Source: Devosia sp. SD17-2 (GTDB lineage: Bacteria > Pseudomonadota > Alphaproteobacteria > Rhizobiales > Devosiaceae). From it: a stretch of DNA of 64,000 nucleotides. Of the stretch, positions 36,860-46,394 are shown piece by piece (position 1 is the first letter of the stretch; every line of letters starts with the position of its first letter). The notes under the pieces are model-generated. The model had not been told where the DNA came from and made no database searches. It saw nothing but the letters and a program-made list of their open reading frames with translations. The position numbers and the translations under genes are program-made. The stretch lies in assembly GCF_029201565.1 (NCBI RefSeq), contig NZ_CP104002.1, forward strand, positions 1,319,001 through 1,383,000. The letters run 5' to 3'.

Positions 36860-38089
36860 TCAGAGTTCGGCGTCGAGGGCGGCGATGAGCTGCTGGATTT
36901 CTTCGGGCGTGGTGTAGTGCACGAAGGAGAGCCGGAGGACACCGTGATTGGGGTCGATGCCGAGGGCTTCAAGGAGGCGCCAGGCGTAGAAGTGGCCGCC
37001 GCCGGCCATGACGCCGTGCGTGGCGAGGCGTTTGGCCAAGGCCAGGCCCGGCTCGCTGTGGCGCAGCGCGATGGTGGGCGCGCGGCGTAGGGGATCGCTC
37101 GGGCCGATGAGCTGGATGTCATTGCGATTGCGGAGATAGTCCAGCAGCGGCGTCGAAAGGGAAACTTCCTGGGCCCGCATGGCGGCATGAGCGCGGCGGA
37201 AGGGGTTTGCACCTTCAACCGAAGGGCCGGCGATATCGGCGACGGCTTCAAGGTAATCCACGATGCCGGCGCTGGCGGCGATCTGGGCGTGGTCGGGGCC
37301 TGCCGGGGTCAGGCGGTAGCGCGGCTTGATATCGTTGAAGAAATGGCCCTGATTGGGCAGCTGTGCCGCGAGCTCCGGGCGGACGGCCATGACGCCCTGA
37401 TGGGGGCCATAGGTCTTGTAGGCGGAAAAGAAATAGATGTCGGCGCCGAGCGCGGCGAGGTCGGGCAGGCCGTGCGGCGCATAGCTGACGCCGTCGACGG
37501 CGAGGACAGCACCCAGTGTGCGGGTGCGGGAGGCAATTTCGGCCACCGGATTGATGTCGCCGACGATGTTGGAGCAATGCGGCATGGCGACGAGCCGGAC
37601 CTTGGCGTCGAGGAGGCGATCAAGGGCCTCGAGCGAGAGCTGGCCGGTGCGGGCGTCGACGGCCCATTCGCGCACCTCGATGCCATGCTGGGCGAGGCGG
37701 CGCCAGGCGCCCGTATTGGCCTCGTGGTCCTGATTGGTGACGACGATAGCGTCGCCCGGCTTCAGCCAGCCGGAAAAGGCGTGGCCGAGGACATAGGTGT
37801 TGGCCGAGCTCGAGGGACCAAAATGGATCCAGTCGGCCGAGACATTGAGCGCTGCCGCCATGCGCTCGAAGGCCAGGTCCATGGCCTCGCCCGCGGCGAT
37901 TGACGCCGGGTAGGCGCCATAGGGCTGGAGCTTGTTGGCGCGATAATAGGTGTCGAGCCGATCGAGCACGGGCTGGGCGGTGTAGGAGCCGCCGGCATTT
38001 TCGAAGAAGGCCTGACCGGCAAGACTGGGTTCGGAAAAGGCGGGAAAGAGGGCGCGGAGGCGCGCGGGGTCCAGGGGAAGGGTGGTCAT
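36860..38089 (-). CDS. Cysteine desulfurase-like class V aminotransferase
   Basis: A 409-residue PLP enzyme. Seen: FENAGGSYTAQPVLDRL, FGPSSSANTYVLG, the cofactor-contacting VTNQDHEANTGAWRRLA and LVAMPHCSNIVGDINPV, and the PLP lysine in FFSAYKTYGPHQGVMAV. It belongs to the cysteine-desulfurase-like group but lacks the mobile Cys loop of IscS/SufS, so true desulfurase activity is uncertain. The ATG at 38089 fits the family start. Confidence 0.85.
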   Translation of the reverse strand: MTTLPLDPARLRALFPAFSEPSLAGQAFFENAGGSYTAQPVLDRLDTYYRANKLQPYGAYPASIAAGEAMDLAFERMAAALNVSADWIHFGPSSSANTYVLGHAFSGWLKPGDAIVVTNQDHEANTGAWRRLAQHGIEVREWAVDARTGQLSLEALDRLLDAKVRLVAMPHCSNIVGDINPVAEIASRTRTLGAVLAVDGVSYAPHGLPDLAALGADIYFFSAYKTYGPHQGVMAVRPELAAQLPNQGHFFNDIKPRYRLTPAGPDHAQIAASAGIVDYLEAVADIAGPSVEGANPFRRAHAAMRAQEVSLSTPLLDYLRNRNDIQLIGPSDPLRRAPTIALRHSEPGLALAKRLATHGVMAGGGHFYAWRLLEALGIDPNHGVLRLSFVHYTTPEEIQQLIAALDAEL

Positions 38090-38268
38090 GCTCGGTCCGT
38101 TGGCAATTTTCCAAACGGTAGGGCAGGAATGGGGAAAAGCAAACCCCGGCAGTGGAGAGCCGAGGTTTTTCGATCTTGGTATTCGCTCTTTGTTACCCCC
38201 ACCCACCCTCCCCCTGATAGGGGGAGGGGCAGGTCGGTGGCTTGTCGACTTCGGCGCAGGAGCGGGGA
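38090..38268. repeat. Intergenic region with GC-rich hairpin repeat
   Basis: Includes CCCCCACCCACCCTCCCCCT-N-AGGGGGAGGGG (38196-38230), a member of the hairpin family seen in tandem at 12329-12600. No gene. Confidence 0.55.
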
Positions 38269-38862
38269 TCAGCCGCGGTTGGGGCCGTGCTGGCGCGGGC
38301 CGCCGCGGTTGTCGCGGTCACCCCTGTCGCCGCGATCGGGCATCAGCTCGGCCTTCTGGGCATCGGTGAGGCTGTCAAAGAAGGCGGTCGCGGCGGGCTG
38401 GATGGATTTCAGCGCATCGAGGCGGGCGGTGTCGAAGGCGATGCGGTTCTCCAGCGATTGGCTGAAATCAGGAGCGCTGGGCGCATCGCCCTTGGCAGGT
38501 GGTGTCGGGCGCAGGCCTTCAGTTGCGGATGCGAGCGTTTCGCTGGCGGCCAGGGCGTCGGTTTTCAGCGTGTCGAGAAGCGTCTTCTGCTCGGCGCTGA
38601 GATCGAGGCGATGGGTGAGGCGCACGACGGCGATGTCGATGGCTTCGGCGCCGCGCTCGAAGTTGAGGAGGCTGCCCATGCCGCCGCCGCGCCGCGGGCC
38701 GTCGTGTCCGGGACGGAAGGATTTCTGGCCCTCGTGGGCAGTGTCGAGGCTCTGAGTTTCGGCCGAAGGTGCAGTGGTTTGCGCCATGACCGGCGCGATG
38801 GCGCCGAGGCCGAGCGTCGCGGTCATCATTGCCAGGATGATCTTGGTCGAAATCGTCTTCAT
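38269..38862 (-). CDS. Exported Spy/CpxP-like (LTxxQ motif) protein
   Basis: A 197-residue protein with signal peptide (residues 1-28, ending VMAQ). Helical body: RLTHRLDLSAEQKTLLDTLKTDALAASE and AAFFDSLTDAQKAELMPDR. Two LTxxQ-type motifs (LSAEQK, LTDAQK) identify the periplasmic Spy/CpxP family, whose members act as ATP-independent chaperones or envelope-stress sensors. The tail is rich in Gly, Arg and Asp. Confidence 0.82.
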   Translation of the reverse strand: MKTISTKIILAMMTATLGLGAIAPVMAQTTAPSAETQSLDTAHEGQKSFRPGHDGPRRGGGMGSLLNFERGAEAIDIAVVRLTHRLDLSAEQKTLLDTLKTDALAASETLASATEGLRPTPPAKGDAPSAPDFSQSLENRIAFDTARLDALKSIQPAATAFFDSLTDAQKAELMPDRGDRGDRDNRGGPRQHGPNRG

Positions 38863-38987
38863 GGTGTTATCCTTTGCATGGGATACCGGTTCGCCGGCAC
38901 ATGAAGACACTAGGCAAGCCAACCTCTCCTCCGCCTTGCGAGAAGGTGAAGAGTTGGAGAGCTTGGTAATGTTGGCCGAGGGGCGGG

Positions 38988-39416
38988 CTAGCTCGCGATA
39001 TAATCGCGCAGCGCTTCGGCCTCGTGTTCGACCTCTTCGATCTTGGATTTGACCACGTCGCCGATGGAGATGATGCCGGCAAGCCGCCCGGCGTCCACGA
39101 CGGGGATGTGCCTAATGCGGCGGCGGGTCATGCGGTCCATGATGTGCGCAATGGGCGTGTCACGGGAACAGGTGACGAGGTCGCTGGTCATGATCTCTCC
39201 GACCGGGCGGGCGAGGGCGGCCGCGGGGTCGGTGCCGAGATGGCGGATGATGTCACGCTCGGACAGGATGCCCACGACGCTATCGCCCTGACCGGTAATG
39301 ACAAGAGCGCCGATATTGTGGGTGTTGAGCTCGGCGACGGCCTCGGCAAGCGTTGCGGTGTCGGGCAGGGTGAAAACCGTGGTGCCCTTGGTCTGCAGGA
39401 TGGTCTCGACATACAT
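38988..39416 (-). CDS. CBS-domain protein
   Basis: A 142-residue protein consisting of two CBS repeats: VETILQTKGTTVFTLPDTATLAEAVAELNTHNIGALVITG ... SVVGILSERDIIRHL, then VGEIMTSDLVTCSRDTPIAHIMDRMTRRRIRHIPVVDAGRLAGIISIGDVV. CBS pairs bind adenosine nucleotides and regulate partner proteins; the partner is not evident. The ATG at 39416 has GGAGG at 8 bp; the one at 39422 lies too close. Confidence 0.9.
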   Translation of the reverse strand: MYVETILQTKGTTVFTLPDTATLAEAVAELNTHNIGALVITGQGDSVVGILSERDIIRHLGTDPAAALARPVGEIMTSDLVTCSRDTPIAHIMDRMTRRRIRHIPVVDAGRLAGIISIGDVVKSKIEEVEHEAEALRDYIAS

Positions 39417-39486
39417 GGTCATATCCTCCGTGCTGGGAGGAGTGTGCGCCCGCCCCCGGGGCGAGGCAAGTCACCAATAGTCGAAC

Positions 39487-39513
39487 AAAAAAAGGGCCGG
39501 CAGAGCGCCGGCC
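39487..39513 (-). terminator. Rho-independent terminator after the gene at 39555
   Basis: Stem GGCCGGC/GCCGGCC with a 5-nt loop, followed on the minus strand by seven T (39493-39487). Confidence 0.88.
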
Positions 39514-39554
39514 AGTCAGTCAGGGAGGTCGAAGAGAAGAGGCTAGGAAAACCG

Positions 39555-39872
39555 TTAGTTGCGGCCCTGCCAATGGGTCTTGAGGGAGCGCTTGGCCGGC
39601 GTCTGGACCGGGATGCGGCCGCGCCAGATGAAGCGGGCGGCCTCGAAAAGCATCACCATCAGCAAGAGGGTGAGCGGGACCATGAAGACGGCTATCTGAG
39701 CGTCGGGCTGGCTGGCGATATTGGCCGCGACGGCCGGCGTAACGCCGCCAAGAAGGGCAATGGAGGCGGCGCCGAGGCAGGCGACGCTGGAGCCCAGGGC
39801 GACCGCCAGGCGGACTTTCTTGCGGCGTGGAATGGCTTTGGAAGGCTGCATGGGACTGAAACTTTTACTCAC
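39555..39872 (-). CDS. Small hypothetical membrane protein
   Basis: A 105-residue protein with two hydrophobic helices (about residues 20-45 and 60-82) and a basic C-terminus. No family recognised. It starts at GTG 39872, with GGAAAG 8 bp upstream, or at ATG 39851. A good terminator follows at 39487-39513, supporting a real transcript. Confidence 0.65.
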   Translation of the reverse strand: MSKSFSPMQPSKAIPRRKKVRLAVALGSSVACLGAASIALLGGVTPAVAANIASQPDAQIAVFMVPLTLLLMVMLFEAARFIWRGRIPVQTPAKRSLKTHWQGRN

Positions 39873-40152
39873 TTCCGATGCTTTCCATAAACCATCTGAA
39901 TGGGGTTCGACTAAGGAGGCTGGGGGGCGATTTGGCGGCAGAAATGTGGCGCCCCGACCTTATGGGTTAGCGGATGGTTACCATTGGTCTCCGAAAAATG
40001 CCGAGAACCGCCGCAATAAAGGGCATTATCGCGGTGGGTTGGCCGGTCTGCGGAGGGGGCTCATTCTGGTGCGCAGGAGGGGTGGGGCGGGTCCAGGCGT
40101 CGTCATAGACGGTCTTAAACAGGTAGCTTGCGGGGATCATCTTGGTCTCCTA

Positions 40153-40166
40153 TTGAATCGATTCAA
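40153..40166. promoter_or_regulatory. LacI-type operator O1
   Basis: TTGAATCGATTCAA, a perfect 14-bp palindrome with the central CG typical of LacI-family operators. 121 bp upstream of the LacI gene start. Confidence 0.85.
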
Positions 40167-40185
40167 TATGTTTTCGGATTGCGGC

Positions 40186-40199
40186 TTGAATCGGTTCAA
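40186..40199. promoter_or_regulatory. LacI-type operator O2
   Basis: TTGAATCGGTTCAA, one mismatch from the perfect palindrome. Centre 33 bp from O1, about three helical turns, so both sites face the same side of the DNA. Confidence 0.83.
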
Positions 40200-40235
40200 A
40201 ATATTGACCCGGCAACTGCCCGTGTCAAGTCAAAA

Positions 40236-40249
40236 TTGAACCGATACAA
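40236..40249. promoter_or_regulatory. LacI-type operator O3
   Basis: TTGAACCGATACAA, a weaker half-matching palindrome 50 bp from O2 and 37 bp before the ATG of the LacI gene. Its position suggests autoregulation. Confidence 0.75.
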
Positions 40250-40286
40250 AAACTCGGCTAGACCTGTCAGCGACAGGGAGATCGGC

Positions 40287-42613
<2,327 letters not shown>

Positions 42614-42653
42614 GGGCTTTTTCGCCTTACGCGGAGGGTCCGAAGGCAATGTG

Positions 42654-42678
42654 GATCGCCCGGACGGGCCGGGCAATG
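42654..42678. repeat. Dispersed short palindrome, copy 3
   Basis: ATCGCCCGGAC-GGGCCGGGCAAT, third copy of the palindrome at 11786 and 35703, preceded by GTGG and followed by GACGAT. Confidence 0.6.
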
Positions 42679-42724
42679 ACGATAGACGGGTGACGGTTCG
42701 GCTCAGGCTCAGGCCCGGAAAAAC

Positions 42725-43834
42725 TTAAAAACTCCCCAAGAGGCCGCTGAGGCCGTTGCTCGACTTGGCTGTCGGGCTGGTGCCGCTGAGTTCGGTGAAC
42801 ATCTGCATGAGCTTGCTCGATGTGGTGTAGTTGGCCATGGCGGCTTCGTAGAGCTTGTCGGACCAGCCTGCGGCCTGGCGCTCTTCGGGGCTGAGCGAGG
42901 AGAAGGCGGCGATGACGTTCTGGCTGAAGGCGCTGGGATCGCCAGACTGACCGGCTGCTTTCAATCCCGCCATCAGCGCAGCGCTGGACTTGGTGCGCAG
43001 GGTGGACTGGGCGGCCTTGATCTCGGTTTCGGTGAACTGATCGCCCTCGTTGAGTACGATGGCCGAGAGCGAGCGGCTGGAGAGATCGGAGAGATCGATA
43101 TGGGCGCCGCGCGATGAATAGGGATTGAAGCTCGGCGTCTTGCCGGCTGCGTGGGCATCGGCATAGCGCTTGTCGAGCACGGCGCGGGCATTGGCGGCGA
43201 GTGTGACCATGCTCTGCTGGCCGGTGGCGTCCTTGGCTTCGACGAGCGCCATATAAAGAGCGACCGGATCATCCTCTCCGGCATCGGGGAAGCGTTTTGG
43301 ATCGGTCTGCAGCTGCTTGAGGCCCTCGGTGAGGGCATCGCGGCCGGCCTTCCAGTCGGCGCTGGCCTTTTCCTCGGGGCCGAGGCTGTCAAAATAGCTG
43401 GCGGCGGCCTTGTAGAGGCCGGTGAAGTCGCCGGTGACATTGGCAATGGCGAGGGGACCAGAGAGCGCTGCCTCGAGGCGGCGCTGCATTTCGAGGGTCG
43501 CGGCCTCGCTTTCATCAGCTTTGGAATTCTTGTCGCTGGCCAGCGCATAGAGCTCGCGCGCGTCGAGGCTCGAGAGATCGAGGGCGAGTTCTTCGCCCTG
43601 CAGCGGGGAGGTGCGGCCGACCTCTTCGAGGAGTTTTGCCAGCTTGGCCCGCGCCTCGCTGAGCACGGTGGCGAGGTCACGCTCGGAAAGAGCGGCGCGG
43701 GCGGCGTCCGAAAGGGTGACCGAGGTTGCTGCGGGCGGCGGGGTGGGCGCTGTGCCTGTCCCGGATTTGCCGGTTGAGGGCGAATAGGGCGTGGTCGAAT
43801 AGCTGGGATAATAGGTGGAGGTGACGACGACCAT
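42725..43834 (-). CDS. Hypothetical protein, Ala/Ser-rich, helical
   Basis: A 369-residue protein with no signal peptide or membrane helices. A disordered N-terminus (about 1-40, rich in Pro, Ser, Thr, Tyr) leads to SVTLSDAARAAL, a phrase resembling the start of some flagellar and surface proteins. The rest is helical (DLATVLSEARAKLAKLLEEVG; LSPEERQAAGWSDKLYEAAMANYTTSSKLMQMF). I do not recognise the family. ATG at 43834, with a plausible AGGAG upstream. Confidence 0.72.
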   Translation of the reverse strand: MVVVTSTYYPSYSTTPYSPSTGKSGTGTAPTPPPAATSVTLSDAARAALSERDLATVLSEARAKLAKLLEEVGRTSPLQGEELALDLSSLDARELYALASDKNSKADESEAATLEMQRRLEAALSGPLAIANVTGDFTGLYKAAASYFDSLGPEEKASADWKAGRDALTEGLKQLQTDPKRFPDAGEDDPVALYMALVEAKDATGQQSMVTLAANARAVLDKRYADAHAAGKTPSFNPYSSRGAHIDLSDLSSRSLSAIVLNEGDQFTETEIKAAQSTLRTKSSAALMAGLKAAGQSGDPSAFSQNVIAAFSSLSPEERQAAGWSDKLYEAAMANYTTSSKLMQMFTELSGTSPTAKSSNGLSGLLGSF

Positions 43835-43962
43835 GGCAAAGCTCCTTGCTGGAAATGGTTAAGCAAGTGTTGTGCCGAAAAATTAGTCTGCAATTTCAAG
43901 GGGGCACTGCACGGAGGCAGGGGTGGTGGGCAGGAATTGCCGGGTCAGCACTGCCGAGGGCG

Positions 43963-44060
43963 GAAACAAAGAGGCCCCGCCCGAGGGGATGGGCGGGGCC
44001 AGAGGTCATAAGCAGAGCTGACGACCTTGGAGGAGACGGGTCACCACGATCCCGCCGTTG
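43963..44060 (-). ncRNA. Small RNA unit E (degenerate member of the array)
   Basis: About 98 nt from the predicted start near 44060 to the terminator. One small hairpin GACC/GGTC presents CTCCTCC, a shortened form of the anti-Shine-Dalgarno motif. The terminator is a perfect 10-bp stem GGCCCCGCCC (43973-43982)/GGGCGGGGCC (43991-44000) followed by TCTTTGTTT. Its promoter at 44067-44121 has the same 55-bp layout as the other four, but with a decayed right arm of the dyad (CTTC). Confidence 0.6.
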
Positions 44061-44066
44061 AAAATG

Positions 44067-44121
44067 AGTATGCGACCTTCTGGCACGGGGCACAAACGCG
44101 CGTTTGGAAGTGCTGCCATGC
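44067..44121 (-). promoter_or_regulatory. Promoter and upstream element of small RNA E
   Basis: Minus strand: GCAT-N7-CTTC (44121-44107), 11 bp, -35 TTGTGC (44095-44090), 17 bp, -10 CATACT (44072-44067). Same geometry as units A-D. Confidence 0.65.
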
Positions 44122-44140
44122 AGATTCGCTGAGCCAGGGC

Positions 44141-44910
44141 CTAGGTGACCGACTCATAACTTCGCAACCAGATACGGATTGAAGCGAGTTGGACTGATGC
44201 CAGGAAATTGTCGTCTCGCTTGTCGTATCGGGTTGCGATTGCCCTGAAGTGTTTGAGTTTGTTGAAGTAACGTTCGACAGCGTTGCGCTGGCGATAGACC
44301 CAGTGGCTGAATGGGAAGGTTTGCACGCGGTTGGGCATGGCGCGGATATTGGCCCATGCACCGCGCTCGGCCATGGTGCTGCGCAGGGCATCACTGTCGT
44401 AGGCTCGGTCTGCGAGCAGGATATTTCCAGCGGACAGGGTGGCAAACATGTCCGCTGCTGATCGCCCATCATGGGCCTGGCCTTCGGTCAGTTTGAGCTG
44501 GATCGGCCGCCCCTGGGCATCGACCAGCGCATGGATCTTGGTGGTCAGGCCGCCGCGCGAACGACCCATGCAACGGGATCGCTCGTCTTTTTTTGACCGT
44601 TGGCGGCGTGCTGGTGAACCCGGATCGAGGACGAGTCGATCATCTGCACGTCGCCATTGTAAGCGGCTGATACAGCGTCAAGAATGCGCGCCCAGTGGCC
44701 GGCCCTGCGCCACCGGTTGAAGCGGTTCACGCAGGTCGTGTGCGGGCCATACCGCGTCGGGATGTCGGCCCAGGGCGCGCCCGTGCGAAGCCGCCAGAAG
44801 ATGCCGTTCAGAACACGCCGGTCATCGGCGCGCGGAACGCCGCGCACCTTCGTCGGAAGCAGCGGCTGGATCACAGACCACTCAAAATCCGTAAGATCAA
44901 AACGCGCCAT
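44141..44910 (-). CDS. IS5-family transposase, expressed by -1 frameshift
   Basis: Two overlapping frames make one DDE transposase of about 257 residues. The first (start 44910 behind AGGAGG) holds the DNA-binding/DDE start: LTDFEWSVIQPLLP, DDRRVLNGIFWRLRTGAPWADIP, and DVQMIDSSSIRVHQHAANG. After a seven-A run (about 44586-44592) the second frame continues GRSRGGLTTKIHALVD, LTEGQAHDG, LLADRAYDS and the C-terminal Y-R-x3-E-x6-K block (VYRQRNAVERYFNKLKHF). The TAG stop (44143-44141) lies in the duplicated CTAG target, outside the element. Confidence 0.88.
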
Positions 44911-44984
44911 CATCACCTCCTGTCCACCAAAGGGAAGGAATCACAACAGCAGCACTTTGGGAATCCCGTTAATGGGTATGTGAC
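44145..44984 (-). mobile_element. IS5-family insertion sequence (840 bp) within the small-RNA array
   Basis: Flanked by the 4-bp duplication CTAG (44141-44144 and 44985-44988). Imperfect terminal inverted repeats: left GTGACCGACTCAT, right (reverse complement) GTCACATACCCAT, 10 of 13 matching. The stop codon of the transposase is supplied by the target site, a known trait of IS427-type elements. It lies between small-RNA units E and A. Confidence 0.88.
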
Positions 44985-45054
44985 CTAGAGCAACGGGCGG
45001 ACCGCAGGGTCTCTACGCGAGGGTCGGCGTCTCTCCCTGCGCTGCGGTACAGGC

Positions 45055-45250
45055 AAAAAAAGAGGCTCCAACCGAAGTTGGAGCCTTATGATAGGGCCGA
45101 AGCCAAATCGAGAGTTTAGGTTCCGCGCAAGGGAGGAGGAGATGCGCCGAACCAGGTGGGCCCCAACCGAGGGAGGAGGATACGGTTGAAACCCGGTGCC
45201 GAGCGTCGCGGGTCCTAGGGAGGAGGAGAAGGAGCGGCGTCGCGTCGACA
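45055..45250 (-). ncRNA. Small RNA unit A with three anti-Shine-Dalgarno loops
   Basis: About 196 nt. On the minus strand CCTCCTCCC occurs at 45226-45218, 45179-45171 and 45139-45131. The last two are in loops of hairpins GGTTC-x-GCGC/GCGC-x-GAACC (45119-45153) and CAACCG/CGGTTG (45164-45188). The first is in a weak AGGA/TCCT hairpin. The RNA ends with the terminator GGCTCCAAC-UUCG-GUUGGAGCC and seven U's after UC (45085-45055). No ORF. It resembles the CcsR/cuckoo/alpha-r14 RNAs, whose loop motif pairs with ribosome-binding sites. Confidence 0.88.
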
Positions 45251-45256
45251 AGGGCC

Positions 45257-45311
45257 AATATAGATTTTGACCGTCTGGTCAGCAATGCATAGACGAGCAT
45301 GTCAGCTATGC
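45257..45311 (-). promoter_or_regulatory. Promoter and upstream dyad of small RNA A
   Basis: Minus strand: GCAT-AGCTGAC-ATGC (45311-45297), 11 bp, -35 TTGCTG (45285-45280), 17 bp, -10 TATATT (45262-45257). The predicted transcript starts near 45250. Confidence 0.82.
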
Positions 45312-45410
45312 ATTAGGCACAGCGGCATTCTGTCCAATAATTAGGCAGATTGTCGCACCCTTGTCACAGGGGACGTAGGAGCGCCTCGCCGATGTTTCCA
45401 GAGGGGGAAG

Positions 45411-45624
45411 AAAAAAGGGCTCCAACCGAAGTTGGAGCCTGATGATCAGGCGGAGCCTGATCAGTGATCGGCAGAGCCAGATCGAAAGTGGGGCAGAAGG
45501 GCAAGGGAGGAGGAGGGATGCCATTCTGCCAAGAGCTTTGGATCAGGGAGGAGGAGAGATCCGCAGCTCAGTGTCGCGATACAGAGTTCCGAGGGAGGAG
45601 GGTTCGGAAGTACGTCTCAGCGAC
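45411..45624 (-). ncRNA. Small RNA unit B with three anti-Shine-Dalgarno loops
   Basis: About 214 nt. CCTCCTCCC motifs at 45601-45593, 45554-45546 and 45513-45505 lie in the loops of three hairpins: TTCCGA/TCGGAA (45587-45609), GGATC/GATCC (45540-45562), and GGCAGAA-x-GGCA/TGCC-x-TTCTGCC (45492-45530). It ends with the same UUCG-capped terminator as unit A (stem 45439-45418, then six U's). Nearly identical to unit C over much of its length. Confidence 0.92.
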
Positions 45625-45630
45625 ACGCCC

Positions 45631-45685
45631 TATATGAACTCGACCCGTCCGATAGACAATAGCGGAGTGCACATGGGGGGCATGC
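45631..45685 (-). promoter_or_regulatory. Promoter and upstream dyad of small RNA B
   Basis: Minus strand: GCAT-GCCCCCC-ATGT (45685-45671), 11 bp, -35 TTGTCT (45659-45654), 17 bp, -10 CATATA (45636-45631). Confidence 0.82.
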
Positions 45686-45770
45686 GCTGGGCACAGCGAC
45701 ATTCTGTCCATCATCTGCAGCGCGTGGCAGAGGCCGGAAGGGCTGTGAGAGCGGTGGTCAGATGCGGCGC

Positions 45771-45962
45771 AAAAAAAAGGGCTCCAACCGAAGTTGGAGC
45801 CCGATGATCGGCAGAGCCAGATCGAAAGTGGGGCAGAAGGGCAAGGGAGGAGGAGATGCCAATCTGCCAGGAGCCTTGGATCAGGGAGGAGGAGAGATCC
45901 GCAGCTCGCTGTCGCGATACAGAGTTCCGAGGGAGGAGGGTTCGGAAGTACGTCTCAGCGAC
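45771..45962 (-). ncRNA. Small RNA unit C with three anti-Shine-Dalgarno loops
   Basis: About 192 nt, a close duplicate of unit B. CCTCCTCCC at 45939-45931, 45892-45884 and 45853-45845, each between complementary arms (TTCCGA/TCGGAA, GGATC/GATCC, GGCAGAA/TCTGCC-type). Terminator GGGCTCCAAC-UUCG-GUUGGAGCCC (45802-45779) followed by eight U's. Confidence 0.92.
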
Positions 45963-45968
45963 GGGCCC

Positions 45969-46023
45969 TATATGAACTCGACCAGTTCAGTAGGCAATAG
46001 CGTTATGGGCATGTCAGCCATGC
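45969..46023 (-). promoter_or_regulatory. Promoter and upstream dyad of small RNA C
   Basis: Minus strand: GCAT-GGCTGAC-ATGC (46023-46009), 11 bp, -35 TTGCCT (45997-45992), 17 bp, -10 CATATA (45974-45969). Confidence 0.85.
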
Positions 46024-46061
46024 AATTTCGCATGGATCACAAGAAAACGGAAAGAAGCGCG

Positions 46062-46179
46062 AAAAAAATGGCTCCGCTCGAGGGGAGAGCGAAGCCATAA
46101 GGGCCGCGGGCGAGGGGGCCCGCTAGGAGGGAACGCAGCGCGTTGCAAGGGAGGAGGGAGAAAACAAGCGCGCTGTGAT
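46062..46179 (-). ncRNA. Small RNA unit D with one anti-Shine-Dalgarno loop
   Basis: About 118 nt, first transcribed unit of the array by position. One perfect CCTCCTCCC (46157-46149) in the loop of CAGCGCGCTTG/CAACGCGCTG (46136-46175). A second GC-rich hairpin (GGGCC/GGCCC, 46101-46122) follows, then the terminator ATGGCT-x2-GCTC/GAGC-x2-AGCCAT (46067-46099) with seven U's. More divergent than units A-C. Confidence 0.82.
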
Positions 46180-46185
46180 GTGCTG

Positions 46186-46240
46186 CATATATGGGCGGGA
46201 TGCTCATTCGCCAACCAGTCTGGAGGCATGTCAGATATGC
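46186..46240 (-). promoter_or_regulatory. Promoter and upstream dyad of small RNA D
   Basis: Minus strand: GCAT-ATCTGAC-ATGC (46240-46226), 11 bp, -35 TTGGCG (46214-46209), 17 bp, -10 TATATG (46191-46186). No gene or other signal was recognised in 46241-46394. Confidence 0.8.
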
Positions 46241-46394
46241 AAAAAGCGCATGGAACGGATAATTCAGCAGCAAAATCAAAGGCTAGAGCGAGAAGGTCGA
46301 GATGCACTCAACTCTTGTTCATACAGCTGAGCGATTGGGCGGCATGCTGAAGTCTTGCGCAAATACTGGCCGCAGCCTGGGCTTCCGGCGGGTT

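Larger units (their letters stand above)
39873..40286. other. Divergent control region upstream of the LacI regulator
   Basis: 414 bp without a gene. The right half contains three LacI-type palindromes (40153, 40186, 40236) upstream of the regulator gene. The left part, next to the small membrane protein gene, shows nothing recognisable. Confidence 0.6.
43835..44140. other. Intergenic region holding small-RNA unit E
   Basis: 306 bp with no protein gene. Positions 43963-44121 carry the degenerate fifth member of the small-RNA array and its promoter. The rest (43835-43962) shows nothing recognisable. Confidence 0.6.

Noticed and set aside
37400..37430. A true IscS/SufS cysteine desulfurase
   Set aside because: The PLP lysine is there, but the mobile catalytic Cys loop typical of IscS/SufS is not visible, so only the class V family is claimed.
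45055..46062. A CRISPR array from repeated GGGAGGAGG and GCTCCAACCGAAGTTGGAGC
   Set aside because: Spacing is irregular, repeats form terminators and loops, and there are no spacers or cas genes. Small-RNA units explain all of it.
45442..46100. Plus-strand frames through the small-RNA array
   Set aside because: They read the complement of terminators and anti-Shine-Dalgarno loops; similarity between the two frames only reflects the duplication of units B and C.
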